Origin: Erythrophleum ivorense
Lineage: Eukaryota; Streptophyta; Magnoliopsida; Fabales; Fabaceae
Direction of reading: 5' to 3'
Assembly (NCBI GenBank): GCA_026724425.1
Contig: JAIUCV010000019.1
Coordinates: forward strand, 15,709,847-15,773,846
DNA length: 64,000 nt
Shown here: positions 45,989 through 59,150 of the stretch, piece by piece
Position numbering within the stretch: position 1 is the stretch's first letter
How the letters are laid out: each line of letters opens with the position of its first letter
Translations under genes and position numbers: made by a program
The notes under the pieces: model-generated
The model's database searches: none
Told to the model about the DNA's origin: nothing
What the model saw: the letters and a program-made list of their open reading frames with translations, nothing else

Positions 45989-47314
45989 GTGTCACCCCAC
46001 TTTCTCCCTCATTTAGAATCAGAAATTTCTGCGTAATTTTAGAGAAAAGAGCTAGGGTTTTGGGCGCACAAGAGAGGAAGAAGAAGAAGGAAGAATTCAA
46101 GCTTAAAAGTATGTTTCCATGGTAGTTTTTCATGCTTTCTTCCATCCACACCTCCTCTCCTTCATTCTCATTTGTTTCCTTTGATTAAAATGGAGTTTGT
46201 AAATCTGATTCAAGGGAGAAACATAAGGGAATTTTCGGATTTAAAGAGAAGAGCTTGGAGAAAGCAAGATTTAAGCAAGAATAAACAAGAAAACTAGGTA
46301 ATTTCTCTTCTTATGGTTGATATCTTAATCCTCCCTCCTTCGCCATTTCACCTAGCCCTAGGAACCATGGAGGAGTTGACTTTTAGATAGAACCAAGGAT
46401 GAATCTAAAGAAAAAAAGGGTGTGGAGATTAAGAATATGCAAAAAGGAATTAATAAAAAACTATTAGATTACAAGATGTAAATTCTAGAGTTTCAAGTGC
46501 ACCTTGTAAAATATGATTTTTGTGATGATTCTTAGGCCTAAATAAGAGTTTAAATGAATTTCCAAGATCCCTAAGATGCTCCCCACATGCTTCCTCCTTC
46601 AAGAAAACAAAGAAAACTCCAAGAAGGTCAAAAAAGCCCTATGTATCAACCAAGCAAGTAAAGGGTATCTAGGGAGAGTTTTAAATATTCCTAAGCCCAT
46701 TTTTTAGTCATATATGATGAATGAAAATGAGGGAAGGCCTTGGGAAAAATTTAGAACTCATAGAAAGTGAGTTATTGCCTTAGGTTCCATATTATGACTT
46801 AAAGAAGCAACATGTAGCTAGACTCTTTGTTTTAATTGTGTGATGACTCCAAGAGACTTAAAAGGAGTCAAGAATTATATTTGAAAGGAAAGAATGGAGC
46901 CTAAAATTTATTTGAGGGGTGCTACTTCATTAGGTGCATTTATGGACTATAATGGGGTTTATAGAACAACCTAATGTCTAAGCAAGTTGTGTGACTTTAG
47001 AAATTGTTTCATGAACCTAATTGGCTTCCATAAATTGTATCTAGGCCAAGAGAAAGCATCTCCACAAGTTTTTGTGTGTGTGGCTGAAGCAAGGAAGGGA
47101 ATTCCAAAGGGAAAAGGGTGTGATTGTGTGCAAGGTAGCTCTCTCCACATTCTCTCATGTATGGATGTGTGTTTAGCTTATCTTAGAATGTGTGTATGTG
47201 TATTTTCAAGCCATGAAAATTATGCTAGCCTGATTTTATATGCCATGATTTCATGATGACATATTATATTTTTAAATGATGCTATGATGTTTGTATGAGT
47301 TTGCTTGAGTGTGG

Positions 47315-47490
47315 AGAGGCCAAGAACTCTTAACCATAGTGAGGATGAGCCAAAAACCCTTAAGATTGGTTGAGACAAAGCAAAGAGTCTCCCAAAAGCA
47401 AAGTGGGCTCCCAAGAGTATGGTTGAGTCCAAGAATTCTCTTAAAGAATGGGTGAGGCAAGTCCAAAATCCATGAAAAAAAGGGTGAGGC
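47315..47490 (+). repeat. Degenerate tandem array inside F1-h
   Basis: Imperfect units with 'gtgagg', 'gagtctcccaaaag' and 'ccaa' match those of F1-d. Confidence 0.6.
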
Positions 47491-49734
47491 CAATCCATCT
47501 ACTTGGCAAGCTCTTGTATGTCTTGTATGCTTTATTCACATACCAAGCTTGCTTTTTGAATGTTCATGACATCTATTACATCCATGCATATATTTTCAAG
47601 ACTTGCTTTACATCCGCTATGTATAATTGAATGGGAGATGAGCTATTGGGATTCTTTGAATCTTATTCCCTCCTCTCCAATGATCTAATATACTAGGTGG
47701 ACCAAGTGGGCAAGGTAATGGAAGCCAACCACCTTGAAGAAGAGAGCTTGACAACCTAATGTATAGTTTGTGGTTCTTTAAGGCCATATTTATGTCAAAG
47801 AATGTAATCCCATGATGTATATGGTCTATGACCTCTTAAACATGTGTAATTATGATATTATGCCATGTATGAATGAGAGAACATGTTATGTAGCCACTAG
47901 AATGTGAATTGAGCATATATGGGAAATTAGTTTCATGAATGGATATGATATGTGAATCCTAGAATGTAATTTGGGTATGTAATGCAAGGATATGCTTCTT
48001 GAAAGCTTGATGTGTGTGTGCATAATTGCATGTGGCATGGCCAAAATGAGAGGCATGGAGTTTGGGACCATTTGGGCAGCTCACACAAGTCCTAAATATA
48101 CTTTTAGACTTGACCTATAACACCATAAATTCTAACTCATTTTATAATACTCATGTGCTTAACATCATTAAATTCTATGAGGGAAGTAGAAAAGTCTATT
48201 AAAATAATACACTTAATTGCGTTGTGTCTTGTATAAAATTTCATTTAGTGTCCCGTGGACCGTATGAGTTCATGCTATACATTTTCATATTTAATTACAT
48301 CAATACAATTCTTTTGCATCATAAAATGTGGCCCACAACTCATGGAAATCAAAGGAGAGCTTAAAATAATCAAGTGTATTTTTGGCCAGAATTAGCTCTT
48401 TTTCTAATAAAACTTTGGAAAATCATAATTAATTTTAGAAAAATCTAAATCATATATTCTTGGCCATTCTAGAAAGATACGGATGTCTAATTCATACCAA
48501 AAATATGCCCAAACCAAAACATCTATCATAGAGGACGTTTGATATCCGAAAAGGTCCAAAGGTCAAACTACATGCTGGAATTGTCATAGATTTCTGTAGC
48601 AAATTTTGAAAATATCCAATCAATTATAAAAACATGCAAGCTATGCAAATGATACCAATTTGGAAAGTTGTGGATGTTCGCTAGAGGAAAAAAATATTTT
48701 CAAACCAGTTTAGACAGCCCAATCCTCAAAATTCAATAGAACAATAACTCAGGTCAGTAAGGGTCCTAATACTAGACAAAATGTTCAAAAATTTATATAT
48801 CTCTCTCTAGACCTCTAAATGAGGTGCTTCTAGTTGGCATGAGTCTCTTTGAATGTCTAGTTTCTTTGTATAAAATTTTGTGGCAATTAGATATCATTTG
48901 GGCCCTGTGTGACAGAATTTATTTTCTGACTAAATGAATAATGCAGCAGACCAAAATTAGAAAAATTGTCAAATTTAAAAATTCATCAAATATTCTATAG
49001 ACCTCCAAAAATTATGATCCTTAGCTTCCTAAAAAGCTCTCAACAAGCTCTAAATTTCTACCAAATCTCGTATCAAGAAGGGCTCATTTGGCTAAAAGGT
49101 GATATAGGGTTCTATTATAGTCATTTTTAGCTCCATATGAGATACCAAAGTGACCAAATGGTTTTCCTTTAGTCTTGGCACCTTTTGGGCAAGTATAAAA
49201 CTACATTTAGGACTTGTGTGAGCTGCCCAAATGTTTCCAAACCTCATGCATCTCATTTTAGCCTTTTTATCCACATTTATGCATATTTCCATAAAGCCAT
49301 TCATGAAGCTATAATGCCATGACATACTCAATTTACACTCCATCATTCCCATAACACATTCTTTCATTTCTACATCACATAATATCATAATTACATATGT
49401 CTCAATGGTCATAGGCCATTTACAACAATAATATACATAATTAAGTGTCATTATCATTATAAAAAGGCAAAAACTAGACATATTGATGTCAATCTTCTTT
49501 CCTCAAGGTGGTTGGCTCCCATTGCCATGTCCACTTAGTCCACCTAACATGTGAGATCATTGGAGAGAAGGGAATGAGATTCAAAAAATCATAATAACTC
49601 ATCTCCCATTCAATCATACATAATATATGCAAATCAAGCCTTAAAAATGCATGTATGAGTAAAATAGAAGTCATGAACATTCAAGAAGCAAGCTTGGCAT
49701 GTGAACAAGTCATACAACACATTCAAGGGATTAC

Positions 49735-49930
49735 CAAGTGTTTGGATTGGCCTTACACTTTTCCTCATGAATTTTGGACTTACTCCACCCATTCTTTAAG
49801 AGCTTTGGACTTAACCATACTCTTGGGAGCCCACTTTGCTTTTAGGAGACTCTGTGTTATATCTCAACCAATATCAAGGGTTCTTGGCTCATCCTTACTA
49901 TGGTTAAGAGTTCTTGGCCTCTCCACACTC
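49735..49930 (-). repeat. Degenerate tandem array inside F1-i
   Basis: Imperfect units carry the 'gactt', 'ccaccc/cacac' and 'gagactct' motifs seen in the other family 1 arrays. Confidence 0.55.
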
Positions 49931-51944
49931 AAGCAAACTCAAACAAACATCATAGTATCATTTGAAAACATAATATGTCATCATGAAATCATGGCATATA
50001 AAATCATGCAACATACTTTTCATGGCTTGAAAATATACATACACACATTCTAAGATAAGCTAAACACACATTCATACATAAAAGAAGGTGGAGAGTGCTA
50101 CCTTGCACACAATCACATACTTTTCCTTTTGAATTTCCCTCCTTTGGTTCGGCCACACACCCACAAACTTATGGAGATGGTTTCTCTTGGCCAAGATACA
50201 ATTTATGGAAGCCAATTAGATTCATGAAACAAATTCTAAGGCCACACGACTTGCTTAGACACTAGGTTGTTCTATAAACCCCATTATGGTCTATAAATAT
50301 ACCTAATGAAACAATACCCCTTAAATAACTTCTAGGCTCCATTCTTTCCTTTCAAGTATGATTCTTGACTCCTTTTATGTAACACCATAATTTCTCGCTC
50401 ACATCCATTATCATGTACAGGTTCATGTGATATGTAGTACAAAGGAAGTGAGAAATTTCATTGAAAATCACACACTTTCTTCTGTTACATCATGACTAAA
50501 AATCTCATTTAGTGTCACGTGGACCGTATGAGCTCATGCTAGACATCCTCATATTTAATTACATCATTACAACTCATTTACATCACAAAAAATATGCCTA
50601 CAACTCATAGAAATTGAATTGGAAGGTGGGAAATGAGGTTTCATTCTCGGCCAGAATTGGCCTCTTTTCTGGAAAAAATTTGGAAAATTATAAATAAATC
50701 TAGAAAAATCAAAATCATGCACTCTTGGTCATTCTGGAAAGCTTGAGATGTCTACTTCATGCTAAAAATATGTACAAGTTACAACATCCCACACATAGAG
50801 CATTTGACACGTGAAATAGTCTGGAGGTCAGACTGGGTCTTGATACTGTCACAGTTTACTGATATGAACTTCAAAAATGTCCAATTAATTACACAAAAAT
50901 CCAACCTAGGAAAATGATACCAATCTGGAAATCTATGGATGTCAACTAGAGAGGAAAAATATCTTTAGATCAATTCATCAAGCCCATACCTCAAAATTCA
51001 ATGGAACAGTACTTCTGTTCTAAACCTCCAAATGAGGTGCTTCTAGTTGGCATGAGTCACTGTGATTATCTAGTTTCTCTGTATAAAATATTGTGGCAAT
51101 TGGACATCATTTGAGCCTCATGTGATAGAAAACAATTTCGGACCAAATGAATAGTGCAGCAAACCAAAAACATAAATTTTGCCAACTTTGAAAAATTATC
51201 AAATATTCTGTAAACCTCCAAAAATTATGATCTTTAGCTTCCTAAAAATCTCTCAATGAGACCTAATTTCATGTCAAATCTTAAATCAAGACTAGCTCAT
51301 TTGGCCAAAAAGTGATATAAGGTTCTATTATGGTCAAATTTGGCTCCATATGAGGTACCAAATTTGCCAAATGGCCTTCCCTTGGTTGTGGCACCTTTTG
51401 GGCAAGTCTAAAAGTAAATTTGAGACTTGTGTAAGTTGTCCAAATGGTCCCAAACCTCATGCATCTCATTTTGGCCATTCAACCCACACTTATGCATACT
51501 TTCATCAAAGTTCCATATTGCACACTTTGGCATTACATACTCAAAATAAGTGTTATGGGTCATATATCATTTTCATACATCTAAACATCATATAATAGTA
51601 TATTTATGTTTGTCTCAAGGTTCATGGTACATATACAACATTATGTACATTATGAACCATCATTATGGTTTCAAAATGGGTAAAATAATACATAAGCTTG
51701 TCAATCCTTGCTCTTCATGGTTATTGGCTCCCTTCACCATAATTACTTGATCCACCTAGCATGTTAGATCATTGGAGAGAAGGGGATGAGATTCAAAGAA
51801 TCCCAATAGCTCATCTCCCATTCAATCATACATAATATGTGCAAAGCAAGCTTCACAAATGCATGCATGGAGAATATGGAAGTCATGGACATTTTAAAAG
51901 AAACTTGGCACATGAGCTAATCATACAAATTATTCAAGAGCTCA

Positions 51945-52140
51945 CCAAGTATTTGGATTAGCCTCACACTTCTCCTCATGGATTTTGGATTTGCCTCACC
52001 TATTCTTTAAGAGCTTTGAACTCAACCATACTCTTGGGAGCCCATTTTGCTTTTGGGAGACTCTTTACTTTGTCTCAACCAAGCTTAAGGGTTCTTAGCT
52101 CATCTTTACCAAAGGGAAGAGTTCTTGGCCTCTCCATACT
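51945..52140 (-). repeat. Degenerate tandem array inside F1-j
   Basis: Same layout as in F1-i, with 'cctcac', 'gagactcttta' and 'gagttcttgg' units. Confidence 0.55.
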
Positions 52141-52286
52141 CCAGTAAATTCAAACAAACATCATGTACTCATTTAGAAACATAACATGGCATCAAGAATC
52201 ATAGCATATAAAAGCATGTTAGCATACTTTTTATAGCTTGACAATACACATACACATATTCTAAAACAAGCTAAACACACATCCAT

Positions 52287-54357
52287 TGATAAGTATGATT
52301 TTTATACATTTTAATCATTTTAACTTAAACATTTTAGTATCCAAATATGGCTTTAAGGGTCTAATTAGATGAAATTTGAATTTAGTAGCCATTTTCTATA
52401 TTTGAGGAATTAAGTTACAAATTATTGGATTTTAATGCATAAATTTATCTTAAATAATTTTGTGAAAATTCTTATTTGATTTTTCCCACTCTTTTGTGTA
52501 TAATTTCAATGGACAATTGAAGCTTGAATGAGAATTTGATTTAAAGAAGAAAGAGGAGTGAGGAAGGAAGAAGTAGGCTCGAGTTTAAAGGAAGAAACAC
52601 ATTCATTTGCAATTCCATGAAGCCACGGGTTTACACTCAAGAAGGCTGCCACATGCATGTCTCTCATCCACCACGCACAGTATATTTCATTGCACAGCTC
52701 CATTCCACATCCAGCACATCATTCACGTGGAATCAGCCACAAAAACACACATGAAAAGAAGCTCCAGAACATGTAGAAACACGAGCTGAACAACGCTGGA
52801 TTGGGCTGATGCTGGAGACGCAGAAGAAGTAACACTGAGCTGAGCAGTTTTTACGTAGAAAATAGAACATGCAACAGAAGCTTCGAGTTGGCTGAATCAA
52901 AACGCGAAGAAGGAGGCTTCAGGGAACTGCAGAGCTGAGAAGTTGATTCATATATGTTTCTTCGTACTGGACTTCAGCAAGGACGCAAAGAAAAAGCTAT
53001 CCATTCTCTCGAACAAATCCTTGCAGCGAGAAAACTGGAAGAAGACGTGGGAAGCTTGCATGAATCTTAATATTATATTTAATATGGAATGAAGTGGGGC
53101 TGACGTTAAGAAAAACACGAGAAAATTAAGAGGCTTTGGCAGGTGATTTTTTAATAGATGGAGGCTTCATTATAACACGTCTCCTTCGTTCATTTACGCC
53201 TCTCACAGTCCAGCACAGCCACGCCTCTGAATTATCACCAGAGTTTGCTCCATTCACGCCTCAAACTCTCAGCAAATTGTCGCCTATATATAGATGCATC
53301 CACTCATCAAGGAGGAGCGTGCTTTTGAACGAGGAAGAGAGCAAGAGCAGAACGTGGGAAAGGGCGAAGCTACTAGGAGAGCCAGCAAGAAATCCAAGGA
53401 GCATTCTTTCGTGATTTATCCATGGCTAATGCAAATCCAATCAACTCTTCTTCAATAAAAACCTCCATGGCTGCTTGAATTAACCATGGTGGCTAGCTGA
53501 AAATTTGGAAGCTCCCAGATGAAGATTTGAGCTCTATCTTTTCCTACAAAATTGGATAATTATTCCTTACTATGTCTTTTAATTTCCAGCATTAAATCTT
53601 TGATTAATTTTACTAGGTTTAGTTAATTGATTTAGGAATTTAGTTGCTGAAATTTTATTAATTTGTTTTATGAATTGAATTTGATTTTGGAATTTTAATT
53701 TTGATCATCATATGCTTATAGAAATTCCAGAATTAATGTGCAAATTTGCTTTCAAATTCCTCTTGATTTTGAGTTAATTGATGCAATGGTTATTGGATTA
53801 ATTAACTAGAAATTGTGTGCAATTAAAGGTTTGAGGAATTAATTAATCTAATTGGTCAATTAGTATCTTAAGTAAATTGTGCATGTGCTTGAACTTGGTT
53901 AAAGTGTGTTCTTGTTCTTAATTCAATTAATTAGTTATTCAAGGATTCTTGTGGTTGCAAATTCCTTGTATAATTAATAAATTGAGTCTTGGATGGTTAT
54001 TCAAGAATCTTTATAAGGAATACACTAAAAAGCAAGGAATTAATTCCAATTTTGGTAAACTAAATCAAGGGCAAGGATAATTGAATTCTAGGGAGTCCAA
54101 TGCAAAGCTAGCTACCATATTCTCTTAATTGTTCACCTCATTTAATTTTAAAGTCTTTTGATTTTTGTCAAATAAATTTAGTTCAATTTAATTCTAGTAC
54201 TTCAACCCCAAATTAAGTTTAAGTAACAATACTTAGAATAACCTTTCCATAAACAAATTAAGGCATAAACTCCAAGGGAGATGACCTAGGATTGCACCAT
54301 TAACTATAAAAATTTATTCCGCTTCCTAGTTTTATTTGAGATTGAACGACACAATCG
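52287..54357 (+). mobile_element. Family 3 (Athila-like) solo LTR
   Basis: A 2.07-kb plus-strand LTR of the same family as the Athila-like element, here without internal region. It starts TGATAAGTATG and ends 'gaacgacacaatcg'. The region around 53560-54340 mirrors 29980-30790 closely. A TATA box is at 53285-53292. The flanks read TCCAT and TGCAT, so the TSD is imperfect or the right end is off by a few bases (54357-54361). The family 1 text 'cacacatccat / gcatgagagaagg' joins across it. Confidence 0.88.
53285..53292 (+). promoter_or_regulatory. TATA box of the family 3 solo LTR
   Basis: TATATATA within 'cgcctatatatagatgc', conserved with the promoter of the Athila-like 5' LTR at 31008. Confidence 0.65.
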
Positions 54358-54540
54358 TGCATGAGAGAAGGTGGAGAGAGCTACCTTGTGTACAACCACA
54401 CACTTTTCCTTTAGGATTCAAGCCTCTTCTTTCGGCTACACACCCATAAATTGGAGGAGATGGTTTCTCTTGGCCTAGATACAATTTATGGGGGCCAATT
54501 AGGTTTATTAACATATTCTAAGGCTACATAACTTAGTAAA

Positions 54541-57500
54541 TGTAACGCCCGGTACATTGTACAATCATTGGAACGGGCCGATTTGAAAAGCAAGTCCCGT
54601 GAGATGAGTGATTCAAGGCCAAATAAAATTTGAATAAAATTTTAAATAATAGAAAATGAGGATTTGAGTCTTGAGTTGCCCAAAAACTAGGGTCAGAGAG
54701 ATTCAAAAAATTTGCTGAAAGGCCAGTGGCATTTTCGTAAATAAGTGTAATTTTGGAAAAACACCTAGGAGGTCTTTTTAAATGAAAATTTTGAGTTGCC
54801 CAAGGTTCTCAAAGGCCCCAAAAACCATGGGAAGCCCCGGCACTGGTAAAGCCCCTCCGATGTACTATTTCCAATGTCGGTTGACCCGAACTTTGACCGA
54901 TTCGTTCGAGATGGTTTTAACTCCGATTTGAGTGATTCCAAAGGCATTTTATTAAATTGGGAACCTAAATTTTATGATGGAAAAGATGATTCTCAAAAAG
55001 GAGATAAAACGAAGCCAAAATGAACTTGCCATTACGGAATGGCAAAATTGGAATCTATGGTTTCTTGAATGTTCTAAAGAGTTCCACACTTTTCTCCCTT
55101 CTTATCCTCTTTAATGAGCACGACCCATTCTGCCCAAAATACAGAAAATCTTCAGCTCTCTTAGGCACACAAAAGGGAGGAGAAAAAGAGGAAGAAAGCC
55201 AAGGAGAAACTAGGTAATTTCATGAAATTTCTTACTCTATCTTCCTCCAATCTTGTTCTCCTCTCTTCCTCCTTTCTTTCCATTGATTTTTTAAATGATT
55301 TGGTTCTATTTTTGACCCAGACCTAAGGGGAGAATTTCGAATTTGCTAAGGAGAAGAGAATGAAGGAGAAAGACACTTGAAAGCTCACTTGAACCCTAGG
55401 TACTCTTTGCTTTTTGTTGCATCTTCTCTTCCCCCTCCCTTTGTGTGTATTTTAGCCAAGAACAGAACCAAAGGAGGGGAGGATGTTCTATCCAAATATA
55501 AGGAGGGAACAAGGGTTTTAGGGCATGGGGAGATGGAATATGGCAATAAATTCTAAGAAAAACTAATAGAAAACAAGTTAGAAAAGTGTAGTATTTTCTA
55601 GGGTTTTGCAAAATCTGATTTTGTGTGAATGTTTCCTTGGCTATTTGAATGTTTCTTTGAGCTCCTAAGACCTTTAGAAAGCCTCCCAAGTGTCTCTCCC
55701 ATCAAGGAAAAATCATAAAGTCTATGAACCTCCATTATGGTGCATATTTTGGCCAAGCTAGGTTCATTAGGCTAGGGGATGTTTTAATTTGTTCTAGCCT
55801 TGTTTTAGGACTTTATATGATGTTAGAAGATGGGAGAAACCATTGGGAAAAATTTAGGAGCCATAGATTGGGAGATGGCCTAATGGTGTCCATAATGGTG
55901 CTTTTTGAAGCAACTTGGTTTTCCAATTGTGCAATTGAATGTGTGATGGCTCCAAGGACCTTAAATGAGTCCAAGAAGTCTAGAAAGAACAAGAGAATGG
56001 AGCCTAGCACTTGAATAATATGAGTTGCTTCAATAGGCCATTTATAGAACCAATATGTCTATTTTGGAACCAAGTGTGTAATAAGCTTTAGTTTAATGTC
56101 TTGGCTTGCTTCAAATGTATAATTGTGTGATGTTTGTAATGTCTAGGCCAAGAGAACCCTACTCTACCTAAGTGCTCTTGTGAAACCAAGGAGGGGAAGG
56201 AAATTACAAAGTGAGCTTGCATACATAAAAAGGTAGCTCTCCACCTCATTCTCTTTGCATTCTTGTGTGCATATGTATGTCTTAGTGTGCTTGCATGCAT
56301 TCTTGATGCTTGATAATATGCCACTTGATCCTTGTTGTGCATTGGTACTAATGTGTTGTCTTGAATGACTATGGTTATGGAAAGAGCTCATAAGGGTGAG
56401 GTAGTGCCAAAAGTCCCTTGATGAAGGTGAGGAGATGCCAAAAGTCTCATGGCATGGGTGATACAAGGCCAAAAGTCCCTTAAATGGGTGAGGCAAAGTC
56501 AAAAGTCCCTAGACCAAGAGTGAGGCAAATCCAAAAGTCCTAGAAATGGGGTGAGGCTAAACCAAAAGTCCCTAGAGCATGAAAGTAATCTTGACATGTG
56601 AATGTGGCATGGAATAGAATTTATTGCACACTTTATGCTTGTATGGTTATGCATTTGGTATATGTATACCTTGAATGTGGTGTGAATGGGTGTGTGAGCT
56701 ATTGAGATTCTTGGAATCTCACCCCCCTTTCCCCTTCATCCTTGAATTGTCTAGGTGGTGTTCCAAGTCAAGGAGATGCAAGTCAAGGACATTGAACATC
56801 TTTGTTTTGGTGTATTATGTACTTTAAATGGTGGTTAAATGTCAAAGTAATGATGTATGTAATATTTTTGTGATGTAAGACCATGGACAAGTGTAAAATG
56901 ATGTATGAATATGATGTAGACTTTATATGACACTAAATCAATAGTATTGTGCAAATTGGCTCTTGGATGGCTTGATGTAACTATGCATAAATAGATGTTG
57001 AGAGACCAAAATGAGTTTCATGAGGTTTGGGATCACTTGGGCAGCCTCCACAAGTCATATTTGTGCTTTGAAACTTGCTCAAGGGGTGCCAAATTCAAGA
57101 AGAGGCCATTTGGTGCAAAGTGACTCTTGGTAGGAAGCAAAAATGACCATTTCATGAGGCTATATCACTTTTTGTCCAAATGAACTCTTCTTGACCTGAA
57201 ATTTGACATGCATCTAGAGCTTATTGAGACATTTTTGAGAAGCTAAAGTTGGTAATTTTTGGAGGTCTGTGGAATATTTAGCGAATTGTTGAAATTTGAA
57301 AATTTTCTGGTTTTGGTCCTTGGTACTGTAGCACTGGTCCGAAATTGAATTCTCTCACTCATGGGGCAAATGATGTCCAATTGCCACGAAATTTCATACA
57401 GAGAAACTAGACATTCACATTGACTTGTTCCAAGTAGAAGCACCTCATTTGGAGTTCTAGAGAGGGAGATACGAATTTTTGAACATTCTGTCCAGTATCA

Positions 57501-58153
57501 GGACTCTTACCCGACTTGATGTACTGTTCTATTGAATTTCGAGACTTTGGGTACCTGAACTGGTCTGAAAGTATTTTTTTCCTCTAGATAACATCCACAT
57601 ATTTCCATATTAGTATTATTTTCATGGATTGGATTTTTTTGGAATTAATTGGACATTTTCAAAGTTTGCTGCAGAATCTGTAACAGCATCAGGAGGCAGT
57701 TTGACCCCTGGATATTTTTGGATGTCAAACTCCCTCTGTGATGGGTGTTATGGTCTGTACATATTTTTACTGTGAATTAGACATTCTTAGCTTTCCAGAA
57801 TAGCCAATAATGTGTGATTTTAATTTTTCTAGAATTAGTTATGATTTTTCAAAATTGTGCCAGAAAAGGGGCCAAATCTAGCAGAAAATAAACCTCCATA
57901 TTCTAGGTTCCATTTCGGTTTCCATGAGTTGTGGGCCAACTTTGGTGATTCAAATGAGTTGTATGTATGTAATTAAATATGAGAATGTGATGTATGAACT
58001 CATATGGTCCGTGTGACACCGAATGGAATTTTCATATGCTACGCAACGCGAAATAAGGCATTATTTTAATGCCATCTTCCATTCCCTTTTGTGTAATTCT
58101 TCATGGGAAACTTAGAAATGACAGGAAGTAAGCTAGAAATATATGGTGTTATA
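54541..58153 (+). mobile_element. Family 1 solo LTR copy F1-k, complete
   Basis: A 3613-bp LTR starts TGTAACGCCCGG, ends GGTGTTATA (expected TTACA) and has a perfect TSD, GTAAA, at 54536-54540 and 58154-58158. It carries the U3, a purine leader with an AG|GTAAT donor-like site at 55212, the most regular tandem array (56385-56575), the inverted repeat GAGATTCTTGGAATCTC at about 56704-56720, and 'acgcaacgcg' near 58040. Subfamily features match F1-a. It is one of the two innermost insertions of the right-hand nest. Confidence 0.92.
56385..56575 (+). repeat. Regular tandem array of six units of 30-34 bp inside F1-k
   Basis: Each unit carries GGGTGAGG (or a near form) and CCAAAAGTCCC. Unit length varies by a few bases, with differences between units. 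It is not CRISPR: there are no unique spacers of fixed length, and the array belongs to an LTR. Confidence 0.85.
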
Positions 58154-59141
58154 GTAAATCATTAAATTGCTCTATAGGCTCCGTTATGGTCCATATTGGC
58201 ACCTAATGAAACGACACCTCTCAAAAAATTTCTAGGCCTCATTCTTTCCTCTCAAATATGATTCTTAACTCCTTTTAAGCCTCTTGGAGTCATCGCATCA
58301 TTAAAACAAAAGGCCTAACACCATTGCTTCTTTAGGTCATAATATGGAACCTAAGGTATCAAATCACTTTCTATGAGTTCTAAATTTTTTTCAAGGGCTC
58401 CTTTCATTCTCATTCATCAAATATGACTCAAGAATGGCCTTATAAAAATTTAAAACTCTCCCCACTACAAGAACCCTCTTTGGTCGAGACTATGGGCTTC
58501 TTTAGCCTTCTTAGAGTTCTCTTAGTTTTCTTGAAGGAGGAAGCTTGTGGGGAGCTTCTTAGGTGTCTCAAGAACTCATTTAAACTCTTAATTAGACCTA
58601 TGAATCATCATATAAAATTAGATTTTACAAGGTGCAATTAAAACCCTAGAACTTGCATCTTGAAATCTAATGGTTTTTTGATAATTCCCTTTACATATTC
58701 TTAATCCCCACACCCTTTTTCCTTAGATTCATGCTTGGTTCTTCTTAAAAATCATCTCCTCCTAGGGTTTTCTCAAGTAGGGCGAAATGGTGGAGGAGGG
58801 AACCAAAGATGACAACCATAGGAAGAGAAATTACCTTGTTTTCTTGCTTTTTCTCACTTGAATCTTGTGTTCTTTGAGCTCCTCTCTTCAAATCCGAAAT
58901 TTCACCTCAATTTCTCCATTAAAACAGATTTGTAAACTTCATTTTAATCATAGGAAATAAAGGAGAATGAATGAGAAGAGGTTTGGAAGAGAAAGAGCAT
59001 GAAAAACTACTAATTTCTATACTTTAAGCCTTTGATTTCTCCTCCTCTTTGCCTTCCTCTTGTGCACCACTCTCCATAGGGCTTTCATCTGGTTTTGGGC
59101 AGAACTTGGTCGTGCAACATAAGGGGAGAAGAAGGGTGCAT

Positions 59142-59150
59142 CATATATAT
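59142..59150 (-). promoter_or_regulatory. TATA box of LTR F1-j
   Basis: ATATATATA (plus-strand text, 'catcatatatataggtggg') lies at the family 1 promoter position. Confidence 0.55.

Larger units (their letters stand above)
45443..48115 (+). mobile_element. Family 1 LTR copy F1-h, 5' part only
   Basis: It starts TGTAATGTCC inside the integrase gene (left flank TGTTC, 45438-45442). It has U3, a TATA box at 45981-45988, a purine leader, GTAA donor-like sites (46298), 'ggtagctctctcc' near 47132, the array at 47315-47490 and the inverted repeat near 47650. It stops at 48115 within the block equivalent to 16925 in F1-d, where the minus-strand element begins. Its last kilobase should be found beyond that element. 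Confidence 0.85.

Noticed and set aside
56385..56575. Regularly spaced repeats that could suggest a CRISPR array
   Set aside because: The whole unit repeats, with no unique spacers, it recurs at the same place in many LTR copies, and the DNA is plant nuclear.
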